Shown: positions 1 through 6,347, counted from the stretch's first letter. The stretch is DNA of 14,717 nt from an uncultured Eggerthellaceae bacterium (GCA_902497215.1 CABVEH010000008.1:1-14717); one strand, 5' to 3'. Numbers and translations: made by a program. The notes: generated by a model from the letters alone, not told the origin.

Positions 1-47
1 GTCTCGTCGCCCCTCGGAGCAGCCGGACGTCAACGTTTTCAGGATCT

Positions 48-67
48 GGCCGGTTGTTCGCCCGGCC
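48..67 (-). terminator. Candidate hairpin at the 3' end of the rubredoxin operon
   Basis: A 6-bp perfect GC stem (GGCCGG at 48-53 with CCGGCC at 62-67) and an 8-nt loop sit immediately after the stop codon of the downstream rubredoxin-like gene. In the minus direction it is not followed by a T run, so it is a weak intrinsic terminator at best. It could instead be a stabilising 3' structure. Confidence 0.3.
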
Positions 68-249
68 TATTCCTCGATTTCCATGCGGACGAACTTCTTG
101 GGCTTGGCGTTGCAGATGGGGCACCTGTAGTCCTTCGGAAGACCCTCGGGATAGCCGCGCTCTATGTATCCGCAAACCGAGCACTTCCAGACAACGCGGG
201 TCTTCTTCCTAGGCGGGGTTGCTTGGGAGTCTTGGGTGGAGGTCGCCAT
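67..249 (-). CDS. Rubredoxin-like protein (60 aa)
   Basis: A small iron-binding protein with the two CxxC knuckles of a rubredoxin fold: WKCSVCGYI near residues 21-29 and YRCPICNAKP near 41-50, presumably holding one Fe(Cys)4 centre for one-electron transfer in the cytoplasm. The spacing between the knuckles is short (about 15 residues), as in the rubredoxin-like tail of rubrerythrins and unlike the longer insert of classical rubredoxins such as its neighbour. A lysine/arginine-rich N-terminal tail of about 17 residues precedes the domain. It starts 13 bases after the stop of the classical rubredoxin gene, so the two are almost certainly co-transcribed. A weak GAGG lies upstream of the ATG. 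The electron partner is not evident; rubrerythrin-type peroxide reduction or an oxidoreductase outside the window are possible. Confidence 0.85.
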   Translation of the reverse strand: MATSTQDSQATPPRKKTRVVWKCSVCGYIERGYPEGLPKDYRCPICNAKPKKFVRMEIEE

Positions 250-262
250 GGACAGCCTCGGG

Positions 263-427
263 CTATTCCTTGATCATGACGAACATGTCCTTGGTTGCCC
301 CGCAGACGGGGCATACCCAGTCGTCGGGAATTGCTTCGAAGGCAGTGCCGGGGTCGATTCCGCCGTCGGGGTCGCCGATTGCAGGGTCGTAGATCCATCC
401 GCAGACTTCGCATTCGTACTTGGCCAT
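263..427 (-). CDS. Rubredoxin (54 aa)
   Basis: A classical rubredoxin, a small cytoplasmic Fe(Cys)4 electron carrier. The translation begins [20 protein letters not shown] and ends with KDMFVMIKE. The first knuckle is C6-x2-C9-G and the second is C39-P-V-C42-G, with the conserved aromatic WIYDP and the [18 protein letters not shown] stretch between them. Length and spacing match standard rubredoxins. The start is fixed by GGAGG six bases before the ATG at 427. It is the first gene of a two-gene operon with the rubredoxin-like gene downstream and is divergent from the ATP-grasp gene. Probable roles are electron delivery to peroxide- or oxygen-detoxifying enzymes; the specific partner cannot be told from this window. 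Confidence 0.96.
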   Translation of the reverse strand: MAKYECEVCGWIYDPAIGDPDGGIDPGTAFEAIPDDWVCPVCGATKDMFVMIKE

Positions 428-489
428 CTCGTCCTCCGATCCGTTGGTGGCGTTCGTGTTGACGAGACCATGATGGGGCCGCGGACCCG

Positions 490-532
490 ATTCTACTTCG
501 CGAATCGCGCGTTGCTTTCAACTTGTTAGAAT
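490..532. promoter_or_regulatory. Divergent promoter region between rubredoxin operon and ATP-grasp gene
   Basis: Two TAGAAT boxes face outwards: one on the minus strand (490-495) for the rubredoxins and one on the plus strand (527-532) for the ATP-grasp gene. The plus box has a TG at 524-525, giving an extended -10 (TGTTAGAAT). On the minus strand a TTGAAA lies 20 bp upstream of its -10, longer than ideal. An 11-bp palindrome, CGCGAATCGCG (499-509), lies between the boxes and could be a regulator site. No experimental support; the plus -10 is the more convincing. Confidence 0.4.
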
Positions 533-625
533 GACGACATCTGAACGTGGGCGCATTGCGGAGGCGTTTTCTGGAACTGCCCAACCTATCGCCTCGCGCC
601 CTATTTGCAAGATTCGGGAGGAAGC

Positions 626-1780
626 ATGCTTGTCTTGGAAGAGCCTTACGTGTCGCCGTTGCTCGTGGAATGGGCGGCCGAGGCGCAGCATCCTGTGCTG
701 GCCAACGCCTTCGCGGAAGGCCTTGTCCGCGACGGCGCCGCATTGAACCTGGTTGGCGACGACGAGGCGGCGGCCCGCATAGACGCGGGCGAACGCGTGT
801 ACTCCAATTCCGAGAACGCGCTCGACTGGGTGCTTTCGCACACGCACGACCGCACGCTTTCGGACGCGATCGCCTTCTCGAAGGACAAGGCGCGCATGCG
901 CAGGGAGCTCGCGCCGCTTTCGCCCGACCTTTTCTACAGGGAATGCAGCCGTGACGAACTGGCGCGTATGGATCCGGATGCATTGCCTCTTCCGGTGGTG
1001 CTGAAGCCTGCGGTAGGTTTCTGTTCGATGGGGGTCTACGCCATCGAGTCCGCCGACGACTGGAACCGCGCATTGGCCGACATCGAGGAAGGCGAGCGCG
1101 TCTGGGCCGAGCGCTATCCGGGCAGCGTCGTGGACATGGGGCGCTTCGTGGTGGAAGGGTACGTCGAGGGCGCGGAATACGCCATAGACATGTACTACGA
1201 CGGCGAGGGCCGCGCGCACTGCCTGAACGTGATGCGCCACGATTTCGCGTCGCCCGACGACACAAGCGACCGGCTGTACAACACGAGCCGCGAGATAATC
1301 GCCGAGATGCAGCCGGTCTTCACGGAATGGCTCGACAAGGTGAACGAGGTGCTGGGAGCACGCGACTTCCCGGCGCATGTGGAGGTGCGCGTGGATGCGG
1401 AGGGCAACATAGTGCCCATCGAGTTCAACCCGCTGCGCTTCGCGGGTCTCGGAGGAACCGACCTTGCATACTGGGCATGGGGCGTGCGCACCTACGAGGC
1501 CTTCCTGGAAGGGAACGACGTCGACCTGTTGGCGCTAAGCGAGCCCCACGCCGGCAAGGTGTACACCATGTCGCTGCTGAACCCGCACGCGGACGCCGAT
1601 CTGTCGCGGCCGTTCCTGTACGACGAGTTCGTGTCGAAGTTCTCGAATGTGCTGGACTTCCACCGGTTCGACGCCAACGCGGTGGGGTCGTACGGGTTCC
1701 TGTTCCTGGAAACCGACGACCGCACGGTCGGCGAGCTGGATTTCCTGCTGCATTCCGATTTGCTGGAGTTCCAGGGCTAG
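626..1780 (+). CDS. ATP-grasp domain protein, substrate unknown (384 aa)
   Basis: A cytoplasmic ATP-grasp enzyme, a family that ligates a carboxylate (through an acyl-phosphate) to an amine or similar nucleophile. VVLKPAVGFCSMGV (residues 124-137) gives the ATP-binding lysine K127 followed by the flexible glycine-rich loop. VVEGYVEGAEYAIDMYY (175-191) is the adenine-contact and central strand region. HVEVRVDAEGNIVPIEFNPL (251-270) supplies the acidic/Asn metal-binding residues E266 and N268. The first 80 or so residues would be the pre-ATP-grasp domain. The ATG at 626 is chosen because GGAGG ends four bases before it; an upstream TTG at 605 lies before that ribosome site. It is a single gene, divergent from the rubredoxins, and followed by the separately promoted riboswitch operon, so context does not identify the substrate. 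Confidence 0.85.
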   Translation: MLVLEEPYVSPLLVEWAAEAQHPVLANAFAEGLVRDGAALNLVGDDEAAARIDAGERVYSNSENALDWVLSHTHDRTLSDAIAFSKDKARMRRELAPLSPDLFYRECSRDELARMDPDALPLPVVLKPAVGFCSMGVYAIESADDWNRALADIEEGERVWAERYPGSVVDMGRFVVEGYVEGAEYAIDMYYDGEGRAHCLNVMRHDFASPDDTSDRLYNTSREIIAEMQPVFTEWLDKVNEVLGARDFPAHVEVRVDAEGNIVPIEFNPLRFAGLGGTDLAYWAWGVRTYEAFLEGNDVDLLALSEPHAGKVYTMSLLNPHADADLSRPFLYDEFVSKFSNVLDFHRFDANAVGSYGFLFLETDDRTVGELDFLLHSDLLEFQG

Positions 1781-1837
1781 AAACGAAAGCGGCAAACTTC
1801 CCGGCTTCCGACACGCTTCAGTCGTGCATTCGCGCGA

Positions 1838-1866
1838 TTGTCCGCGCTTGGCGCGCATGCTATAGT
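1838..1866 (+). promoter_or_regulatory. Sigma-70-type promoter of the cobalamin operon
   Basis: TTGTCC at 1838-1843, a 17-bp spacer and TATAGT at 1861-1866 form a good housekeeping promoter. The predicted start point, near 1873, lies just ahead of the riboswitch aptamer, which supports it. Confidence 0.7.
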
Positions 1867-1884
1867 CTCGTTGTAAATTGGCTC

Positions 1885-2040
1885 CGATCGGGCCGCGCAT
1901 GAGGCGTGCGCGGCGCAAATATGTCTCGGGGAATGCAGGTGAGAATCCTGCGCTATACCAGTAACCGTAAGGCCTTGACGGGCAGGCGTGCTACAGGCGC
2001 CTTCCGGCAAGCGAAGTCGGAATACCGAGCCGAAAAGACC
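1885..2040 (+). promoter_or_regulatory. Cobalamin riboswitch
   Basis: The leader carries the conserved adenosylcobalamin-class aptamer core: GGGGAATGCAGGTGAGAATC (1928-1947), then CCAGTAACCGTAAGG, and the closing B12-box-like GTCGGAATACCGAGCC (about 2016-2031). It lies between a good promoter and the lipoprotein start codon. Downstream, GACC (2037-2040) can pair with GGTC (2060-2063), which overlaps the ribosome site AAAGAGGT; this suggests control of translation initiation, since no terminator hairpin with a T run lies between aptamer and gene. By analogy with the class, cobalamin binding should turn the operon off. The 5' boundary is approximate. Confidence 0.9.
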
Positions 2041-2068
2041 GGGAGCCCTGGAAGAAAGAGGTCGAAAC

Positions 2069-2551
2069 ATGATCGCCTATCGCAATGGAAAGAAGAACGA
2101 TTCCCTGTTCGTGAAGAAGGCGCTTGCCCTGCTTGCGTCGCTGCTTCTTGCGGCGACGCTTGCCATGACGGGATGCGCGCAGGGCGCGTCCTCGGACGCG
2201 TCGTCCAGCCAGGCTGGCAGCTCGCAGTCGTCGGCTGCCCAGGCGGCTGCGCAGGACATCAACGTGACGCTCGTCGTGCTCGACCCGGCGGACGAGGCCT
2301 TGAAGGCCGCCGACGAGGGGGTCGTCATCGAGGAGGGTGCAACCGTATACGACGCGCTGGAGGCGTCCACGCTCGACGCCCAGATCGAGGACAGCAGCTA
2401 CGGCAAGTACCTCACGTCCATGGCCGGGACCGCAGCCGAGGGAAGCAGCGGCTGGGTGTACACCGTGAACGGCGAGGAAGTCATGGAGTCCATCGACTCC
2501 TGCGTGCTTTCCGACGGCGACACGGTCGAGTTCAAGTACATCACCATGTAA
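2069..2551 (+). CDS. DUF4430 (transcobalamin C-terminal-like) lipoprotein (160 aa)
   Basis: A predicted surface lipoprotein. Residues 17-36 form a hydrophobic export signal ending in LAMTGC, so the mature protein begins at the lipid-modified C36. A Ser/Ala/Gln-rich linker (about 40-62) follows. Residues 64-160 are a DUF4430 domain, the fold of the C-terminal beta domain of transcobalamin and intrinsic factor: GATVYDALEAS at 90-100, SGWVYTVNGEEV at 127-138 and LSDGDTVEFKYI at 147-158. It lacks the alpha-barrel half of the animal proteins. The start is the ATG at 2069, preceded by AAAGAGGT; the frame is open further upstream but that runs through the riboswitch. Being first behind a B12 riboswitch and ahead of an ECF transporter, it is inferred to capture corrinoids outside the membrane. 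Ligand binding is not shown by sequence alone. Confidence 0.88.
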   Translation: MIAYRNGKKNDSLFVKKALALLASLLLAATLAMTGCAQGASSDASSSQAGSSQSSAAQAAAQDINVTLVVLDPADEALKAADEGVVIEEGATVYDALEASTLDAQIEDSSYGKYLTSMAGTAAEGSSGWVYTVNGEEVMESIDSCVLSDGDTVEFKYITM

Positions 2552-2555
2552 GCCT

Positions 2556-2581
2556 GGGCGCCTTCCGGCGCCCTTTCATTT
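2556..2581 (+). terminator. Intergenic terminator between lipoprotein and transporter genes
   Basis: A perfect 7-bp GC stem, GGGCGCC (2556-2562) with GGCGCCC (2567-2573), a TTCC tetraloop and then TTTCATTT. It begins five bases after the lipoprotein stop and ends before the T-component start. No new promoter is obvious in the 20 bases that follow, so it probably acts as a partial terminator that lets some transcripts continue. Confidence 0.75.
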
Positions 2582-2595
2582 GGCCTTCCGCATAG

Positions 2596-3492
2596 ATGAC
2601 CCGCGTCATGAAGGGTTTCGCGTCGTTTCATCCCGCCGTCCTGTTCGGCTTCTTCGTGTGCGCCGTCGTGCTGACGGTGCTGGCGAACCGGCCTGCGCTT
2701 CAGGCCGCTGGCGTCGTGTGCGCCGCGGCCTTCTACCTTTGCGTGCGGGGGCGTTCCGGATGGAAGATGGTGGCGGCGCTGGTGCCAGTGTTCGTCGTTT
2801 TGGCGCTGGCGAACCCACTGTTCAGCACGCAGGGCGACACGATGCTGTTCACCTGGCTGGAAGGCCGTCCCTACACCCTAGAAGCGCTGGTTTTCGGCGC
2901 GTCCACGTCGGCCATGTTCGTGGGCGTTCTACTTTGGTTCTTCAGCTACAACCACGTGATGACCAGCGACCGCTTCGCGTACCTGTTCGGCAGGCTGGCG
3001 CCCGCGCTTGCGCTGGTGTTCACCATGGTGCTGCGTCTAGTGCCCACCTACCAGCGCAAGGCGCGCGACATCGCGGGAGCGCGGGCATGCGTGGGGCATG
3101 GCGCATCGCAGGGCGGCCTGCGCGAGCGCACGCAGGCGGGGGCCACCCTGCTTTCCGCGCTCGTGGGTTGGGCCCTGGAAGGCTCTGTCGTGACCGCCGA
3201 CTCCATGCGCAGCCGTGGCTTCGGGACCGGACGTCGCACCACCTTCGCCCGCTACCGCTTCGGGGTGCGCGACGGATGCCTTGCGGTCGTGCTTGCGCTG
3301 CTGTTTGCAGGGGCCGCAGCCGGCGTCGCATCGGGCGCTCTTTCCATGGGATTCTTCCCAGCACTTGTCGTGTCGGACCCCACGTCGTGGGCCGCCGCGG
3401 AGTGCGCCTGCTTCGTGGCCTTCCTGGCCGCGCCTGCCGCCATCGACCTTTGGGAGGCCGCCTCGTGGCGCATTTCTCTGTCGAGGACCTGA
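2596..3492 (+). CDS. ECF transporter T component (CbiQ/EcfT family, 298 aa)
   Basis: The transmembrane coupling subunit of an energy-coupling factor importer, which links ATP hydrolysis to tilting of the substrate-binding S subunit. About six or seven membrane segments are visible, for example around residues 15-33, 57-74 and 92-113. The long cytoplasmic part after MVLRLVPTYQRKARD carries the first coupling region, and ADSMRSRGFGTGRRTTF (about 201-217) is the hallmark A-x-x-M-x-x-R-G coupling motif that docks on the ATPases. Start choice is uncertain: ATG at 2596 or at 2608 (MKGFASFHP), neither with a strong ribosome site. Its 3' end overlaps the ATPase gene by 28 bases, indicating tight coupling. 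Confidence 0.9.
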   Translation: MTRVMKGFASFHPAVLFGFFVCAVVLTVLANRPALQAAGVVCAAAFYLCVRGRSGWKMVAALVPVFVVLALANPLFSTQGDTMLFTWLEGRPYTLEALVFGASTSAMFVGVLLWFFSYNHVMTSDRFAYLFGRLAPALALVFTMVLRLVPTYQRKARDIAGARACVGHGASQGGLRERTQAGATLLSALVGWALEGSVVTADSMRSRGFGTGRRTTFARYRFGVRDGCLAVVLALLFAGAAAGVASGALSMGFFPALVVSDPTSWAAAECACFVAFLAAPAAIDLWEAASWRISLSRT

Positions 3493-5219
3493 CGTTCTCG
3501 TACCCCGGATCCGACCGCCTGGCATTGGACGGCGTCACGTTCTCCGTCAAGCACGGAAGCTACGTCTGCGTGTGCGGCAAGAGCGGCTGCGGCAAGACCA
3601 CGCTGCTTCGCCAGCTGAAGACGGTGCTCGCGCCGCACGGCAGGCGCTCGGGGAACGTGCTGTTCAACGGCGTGCCGCTGGCCGACGTCAGCGAGCGAGA
3701 CCAGAGCGCCCAGATTGGGTTCGTCATGCAGAACCCCGACGCGCAGATCGTCACCGACAAGGTGTGGCACGAGCTGGCGTTCGGGCTGGAGAGCCTGGGC
3801 TGCGACCAGCGCACCATGCGACTGCGCGTGGCCGAGATGGCCAGCTATTTCGGCATACAGGGCTGGTTCCATGCGGACGTGCGCGACCTGTCGGGCGGCC
3901 AGAAGCAGCTGCTGAACCTGGCGTCGATCATGGCGATGCAGCCCAGCGTGCTGGTGTTGGACGAGCCCACGAGCCAGCTGGACCCCATCGCGGCCGCCGA
4001 CTTCCTGAACACCGTGCGCAAGATCAACATCGAGTTGGGTACCACAGTGATAATCACCGAGCACCGCCTTGAGGACGTGTTCTCCACGGCCGACCGGGTG
4101 CTGGTGATGGAGGGCGGGCGCCTGTCCTGCGACGGCTCCCCGCGCGAGGTGGCCGCCGAGCTCTACGCGCGCGGCGACGACATGACTTACGCGCTGCCGG
4201 CGCCCGTGCGCATCTTCTACGGGGTCGAGGAACGTGACAGCGCTCAACGTGACACAGGTCGGGTCATTCGTCACATTGAAGCGGCTGCCGAAGCGGCCCT
4301 GGCCGACGCCGCGTTGGCGGAAAGCTGCCCGCTCACGGTGCGCGAGGGCCGAAACTGGCTGACCGAGCGCGTGCTGGCAGACCCGCCCGAACGCGTGTGG
4401 CTGCCCGAGGGCGAGCTTGCCGAGTGCGATCCGCGCGACGCGGTGCTCTCCATGCGAGAGGTCTGGTTCCGCTACACGAGGGACGGCAGCGACGTGCTGC
4501 GCGGCGTCGACCTATGCGTGCCCGCAGGCCAGACGTTCGCCGTCGTGGGCGGCAACGGCACGGGGAAGTCCACCATGTTGAAGTGCGCCTGCGGGATCCT
4601 GAAGCCGTACCGCGGGCAGGTGCGCGTGCTCGGGCGCAAGCTGAAGGACTGGAAGCCCGACGAGCTCTTCCGCGGCGGCGTGGCCATGTTGCCGCAGGAC
4701 CCGCAGAACCTGTTCGTCAAGAAGACGGTGCGCGAGGACCTGCTGGAGATGCTTCCCGCTCATGGCGCTGCGGCCGGCGAGCGCGACGCGAAGGTGACCG
4801 AGGTGGCTTCCGTGTGCGACGTGGACGGCCTTCTGGACGCGCACCCGTTCGACCTTTCGGGAGGCGAGCAGCAGCGCGCGGCCCTGGCGAAGGTGCTGCT
4901 GTGCGACCCGCGGCTTCTGCTGCTGGACGAGCCGACCAAGGGAATCGACAGCTTCTTCAAGCGAGAGCTGGCGCGCATCTTCGACCGGCTGAAGGAGCGC
5001 GGCGTCACCATCGTCATGGTCTCGCACGACGTTGAGTTCTGCGCGCGGCATGCCGACTCGGTGTCGATGTTCTTCGACGGATCGGTGTTGACCACCAACA
5101 CGCCCAGGCGCTTCTTCTCGCAGAACAGCTTCTACACCACGGCCGCGAACCGCATGAGTCGCAACGTGTTCGATGACGCCGTGACCGACGAGGACGTGGT
5201 CGAGCTGTGCCTGGGCTAG
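3465..5219 (+). CDS. ECF transporter fused double ATPase (EcfA1-EcfA2 type, 584 aa)
   Basis: Two ABC ATPase domains in one chain, energising the ECF importer. Domain 1: Walker A GKSGCGKTT (38-46), Q-loop Q89, signature LSGGQ (142-146), Walker B VLVLDEP (162-168), switch H200. Domain 2: Walker A GGNGTGKST (362-370), Q411, LSGGE (464-468), Walker B LLLLDEP (484-490), H521. All catalytic residues are present in both halves. A linker of about 80 residues (240-325) joins them and contains an atypical palindromic stretch (residues 256-272). The start is GTG at 3465, seven bases after GGGAGG; the reading frame is open far upstream but that is the antiframe of the T gene. It overlaps the T gene by 28 bases and the S gene by 13. 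A Q-loop, signature and switch in each half make both nucleotide sites likely competent. Confidence 0.93.
   Translation: MAHFSVEDLTFSYPGSDRLALDGVTFSVKHGSYVCVCGKSGCGKTTLLRQLKTVLAPHGRRSGNVLFNGVPLADVSERDQSAQIGFVMQNPDAQIVTDKVWHELAFGLESLGCDQRTMRLRVAEMASYFGIQGWFHADVRDLSGGQKQLLNLASIMAMQPSVLVLDEPTSQLDPIAAADFLNTVRKINIELGTTVIITEHRLEDVFSTADRVLVMEGGRLSCDGSPREVAAELYARGDDMTYALPAPVRIFYGVEERDSAQRDTGRVIRHIEAAAEAALADAALAESCPLTVREGRNWLTERVLADPPERVWLPEGELAECDPRDAVLSMREVWFRYTRDGSDVLRGVDLCVPAGQTFAVVGGNGTGKSTMLKCACGILKPYRGQVRVLGRKLKDWKPDELFRGGVAMLPQDPQNLFVKKTVREDLLEMLPAHGAAAGERDAKVTEVASVCDVDGLLDAHPFDLSGGEQQRAALAKVLLCDPRLLLLDEPTKGIDSFFKRELARIFDRLKERGVTIVMVSHDVEFCARHADSVSMFFDGSVLTTNTPRRFFSQNSFYTTAANRMSRNVFDDAVTDEDVVELCLG
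4231..4275 (+). repeat. Palindromic GTGACA-rich segment inside the ATPase linker
   Basis: AACGTGACA occurs twice (from 4231 and from 4246) and an inverted GTCAC lies at 4270-4274, which can pair with GTGAC at 4249-4253. The segment shares GTGACAGCG with the hairpin at the end of the operon (5935-5943). It keeps the reading frame and encodes part of the inter-domain linker (about residues 256-272). Codons here (CGT, GGT, ATT, GAA) are less G/C-ending than those around it. It looks like a small repeat insertion; this is inference. Confidence 0.4.
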
Positions 5220-5938
5220 GGAAGACACCCACCTGGAAGACGGCGCTCATGCTGATCGTGGCGCTGGTCGCGGTGCCGCTCGCGGTCGTGCTGGGGGCAT
5301 TCCTGGACCGCTCGGCCTACATGCTCGGCAGCATCGTCATCGTGGTGCTTTCCATGGTGCCCTTCTTCGCGTCGTTCGAGCGGCGACGCCCGCAGGCGCG
5401 CGAGCTGGTCACGCTGGCGGTCATGATCGCGCTGGCGGTTGCGGCCCGCGCCGTGTTCGCGTTCGTGCCCAGCTTCAAACCCATGGCGGGAATCGTCATG
5501 GTCACGGGCATCGCGTTCGGGGCCTCGTCGGGGTTCCTCGCGGGGTCGCTCGCGGCATTCGTCAGCAATTTCATATTCGGGCAGGGGCCATGGACGCCGT
5601 GGCAGATGCTCGCGTTCGGGTTGGGTGGCTGCCTGTTCGGCTTCCTGGCGGACCGCGGGGTGATGCCGCGCGGGTCGTGGAGCATGAAGACGCGCATCCT
5701 GGTCAGCCTGGGCGGCGGCCTCTACATACTGCTGGTGGGCGGCCCCATCCTGGACACCAGCTCGCTGGTGTGGATGGTCAGCTCGCTCACTCCCGAGTCT
5801 GCGCTAGCCGTGTACGCAGCAGGCGCGCCGTTCAACGCGGTGCACGGCCTGGCGACGTTCGCCACCATCGCGCTGGTGGGCAACGCCATCCTTGGCAAGC
5901 TCGGTCGCTTGCGCACCAAGTACGGCATGATGGGGTGA
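5207..5938 (+). CDS. ECF transporter S component, predicted corrinoid-specific (243 aa)
   Basis: The substrate-binding membrane subunit of the ECF importer. The canonical S-component core appears to start around residue 65 (ELVTLAVMIALAVAARAVFA, which has the small-residue A-x3-A pattern for docking on the T subunit). It continues through GIVMVTGIAFGASSGFLAG and FGQGPWTPWQMLAFGLGGC to a final long hydrophobic segment near the C terminus. Two additional membrane segments precede the core (about 11-34 and 38-57). Start choice: GTG at 5207 overlaps the ATPase stop by 13 bases; ATG at 5249 is an alternative that shortens the first membrane segment. Substrate is inferred from the riboswitch and the DUF4430 lipoprotein, not from residues; another vitamin remains possible. 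Confidence 0.85.
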   Translation: MPGLGKTPTWKTALMLIVALVAVPLAVVLGAFLDRSAYMLGSIVIVVLSMVPFFASFERRRPQARELVTLAVMIALAVAARAVFAFVPSFKPMAGIVMVTGIAFGASSGFLAGSLAAFVSNFIFGQGPWTPWQMLAFGLGGCLFGFLADRGVMPRGSWSMKTRILVSLGGGLYILLVGGPILDTSSLVWMVSSLTPESALAVYAAGAPFNAVHGLATFATIALVGNAILGKLGRLRTKYGMMG

Positions 5939-5967
5939 CAGCGAACGTCCCCCGACACCCCTGTCAC
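5935..5967. repeat. GTGACAG/CTGTCAC hairpin at the end of the ECF operon
   Basis: A 7-bp perfect inverted repeat, GTGACAG (5935-5941) and CTGTCAC (5961-5967), spans the S-component stop codon, with a GC-rich 19-nt loop. An alternative pairing of GGGG/CCCC inside is possible. No T run follows, so it is not a standard terminator; it resembles dispersed REP-type palindromes. It separates convergent genes. Confidence 0.5.
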
Positions 5968-6005
5968 ATCTTGCGTCCTGAATCCTGCTTGGCGAAACGG
6001 CCTTC

Positions 6006-6242
6006 CTACGACGCCAGCTCCTCCAGCTTCGCGATCACCGCGTCGTTGCCCTCGATCAGTTCGCCGTCGATGTAGAGGAACGGGATGTTGTCGGCGTTTC
6101 CTCCCAGAGCTGTGAGCTCGGCGTAGGGCTGCTCCTGCTCGACGTCTCGCAGGTCCAACTCGATGCCGTGCTCCTGCGCGTAGTTGACCGCTACGGAGCA
6201 TGTGGCGCAAGGCGCCCAGTAGTAGAGGACCGGCTTTTCCAT
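6006..6242 (-). CDS. Glutaredoxin-like thiol-disulfide protein (78 aa)
   Basis: A single-domain thioredoxin-fold protein of glutaredoxin size. YYWAPCATCSVA gives the CxxC redox site (C12-A-T-C15), NIPFLYIDGE (52-61) contains the conserved cis-proline segment, and the last helix is acidic and short. The start is ATG at 6242 with AAGGAAAGGA upstream. It is convergent with the ECF operon and stands alone in transcription. Likely role: reduction of protein disulfides or a mixed thiol such as glutathione or an analogue in the cytoplasm; the low-molecular-weight thiol partner in this lineage cannot be read from sequence. Its upstream region carries an unusual tandem repeat that may control it. The WAPCATC motif differs from the common CPYC and CPHC glutaredoxin sites. 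Confidence 0.8.
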   Translation of the reverse strand: MEKPVLYYWAPCATCSVAVNYAQEHGIELDLRDVEQEQPYAELTALGGNADNIPFLYIDGELIEGNDAVIAKLEELAS

Positions 6243-6273
6243 TTCTGCATCCTTTCCTTGGTTGCTTTACGAC

Positions 6274-6302
6274 ATCTTAGCCGACGTGGGGCATTGATTC
6301 GT
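6274..6302 (-). promoter_or_regulatory. Possible promoter of the glutaredoxin-like gene
   Basis: On the minus strand TAAGAT (6279 to 6274) is a fair -10 box, placing transcription start near 6267, about 25 bases before the gene. The hexamer 17 bp upstream (ACGAAT, 6302 to 6297) is a poor -35, and the nearest repeat box abuts it. A weak -35 next to repeat boxes would suit an activator-dependent promoter. Speculative. Confidence 0.3.
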
Positions 6303-6347
6303 GAGGGAGCGTTAATCCATGGCGTTGGTCCGTGAGGGAGCGTTGAT
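6290..6347 (-). repeat. 31-bp-period tandem direct repeat upstream of the glutaredoxin-like gene
   Basis: CGTGAGGGAGCGTTRAT occurs at 6300-6316 and 6331-6347, exactly 31 bp apart with one mismatch. Within it a 9-bp box, consensus RGCRTTRRT, appears four times (6290, 6308, 6321 and 6339) with spacings of 18, 13 and 18. The array could be iterated regulator-binding half sites or a short duplicated tract. Confidence 0.55.

Noticed and set aside
518..1378. Long minus-strand open frame opposite the ATP-grasp gene
   Set aside because: No recognisable domain, and the plus strand carries full ATP-grasp motifs with a ribosome site.
2580..3464. Open frame extending the double ATPase upstream
   Set aside because: It overlaps the T-component gene in another frame and looks like an arginine-rich shadow; GTG at 3465 with GGGAGG is a clear start.
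3252..4274. Long minus-strand open frame (340 codons) across the ECF genes
   Set aside because: Histidine/arginine/valine-rich shadow opposite well-conserved T and ATPase genes; typical of high-GC DNA.
6290..6347. Tandem repeat as a CRISPR fragment
   Set aside because: Only two units, the spacer-like part is itself repeated, and no cas gene is nearby.
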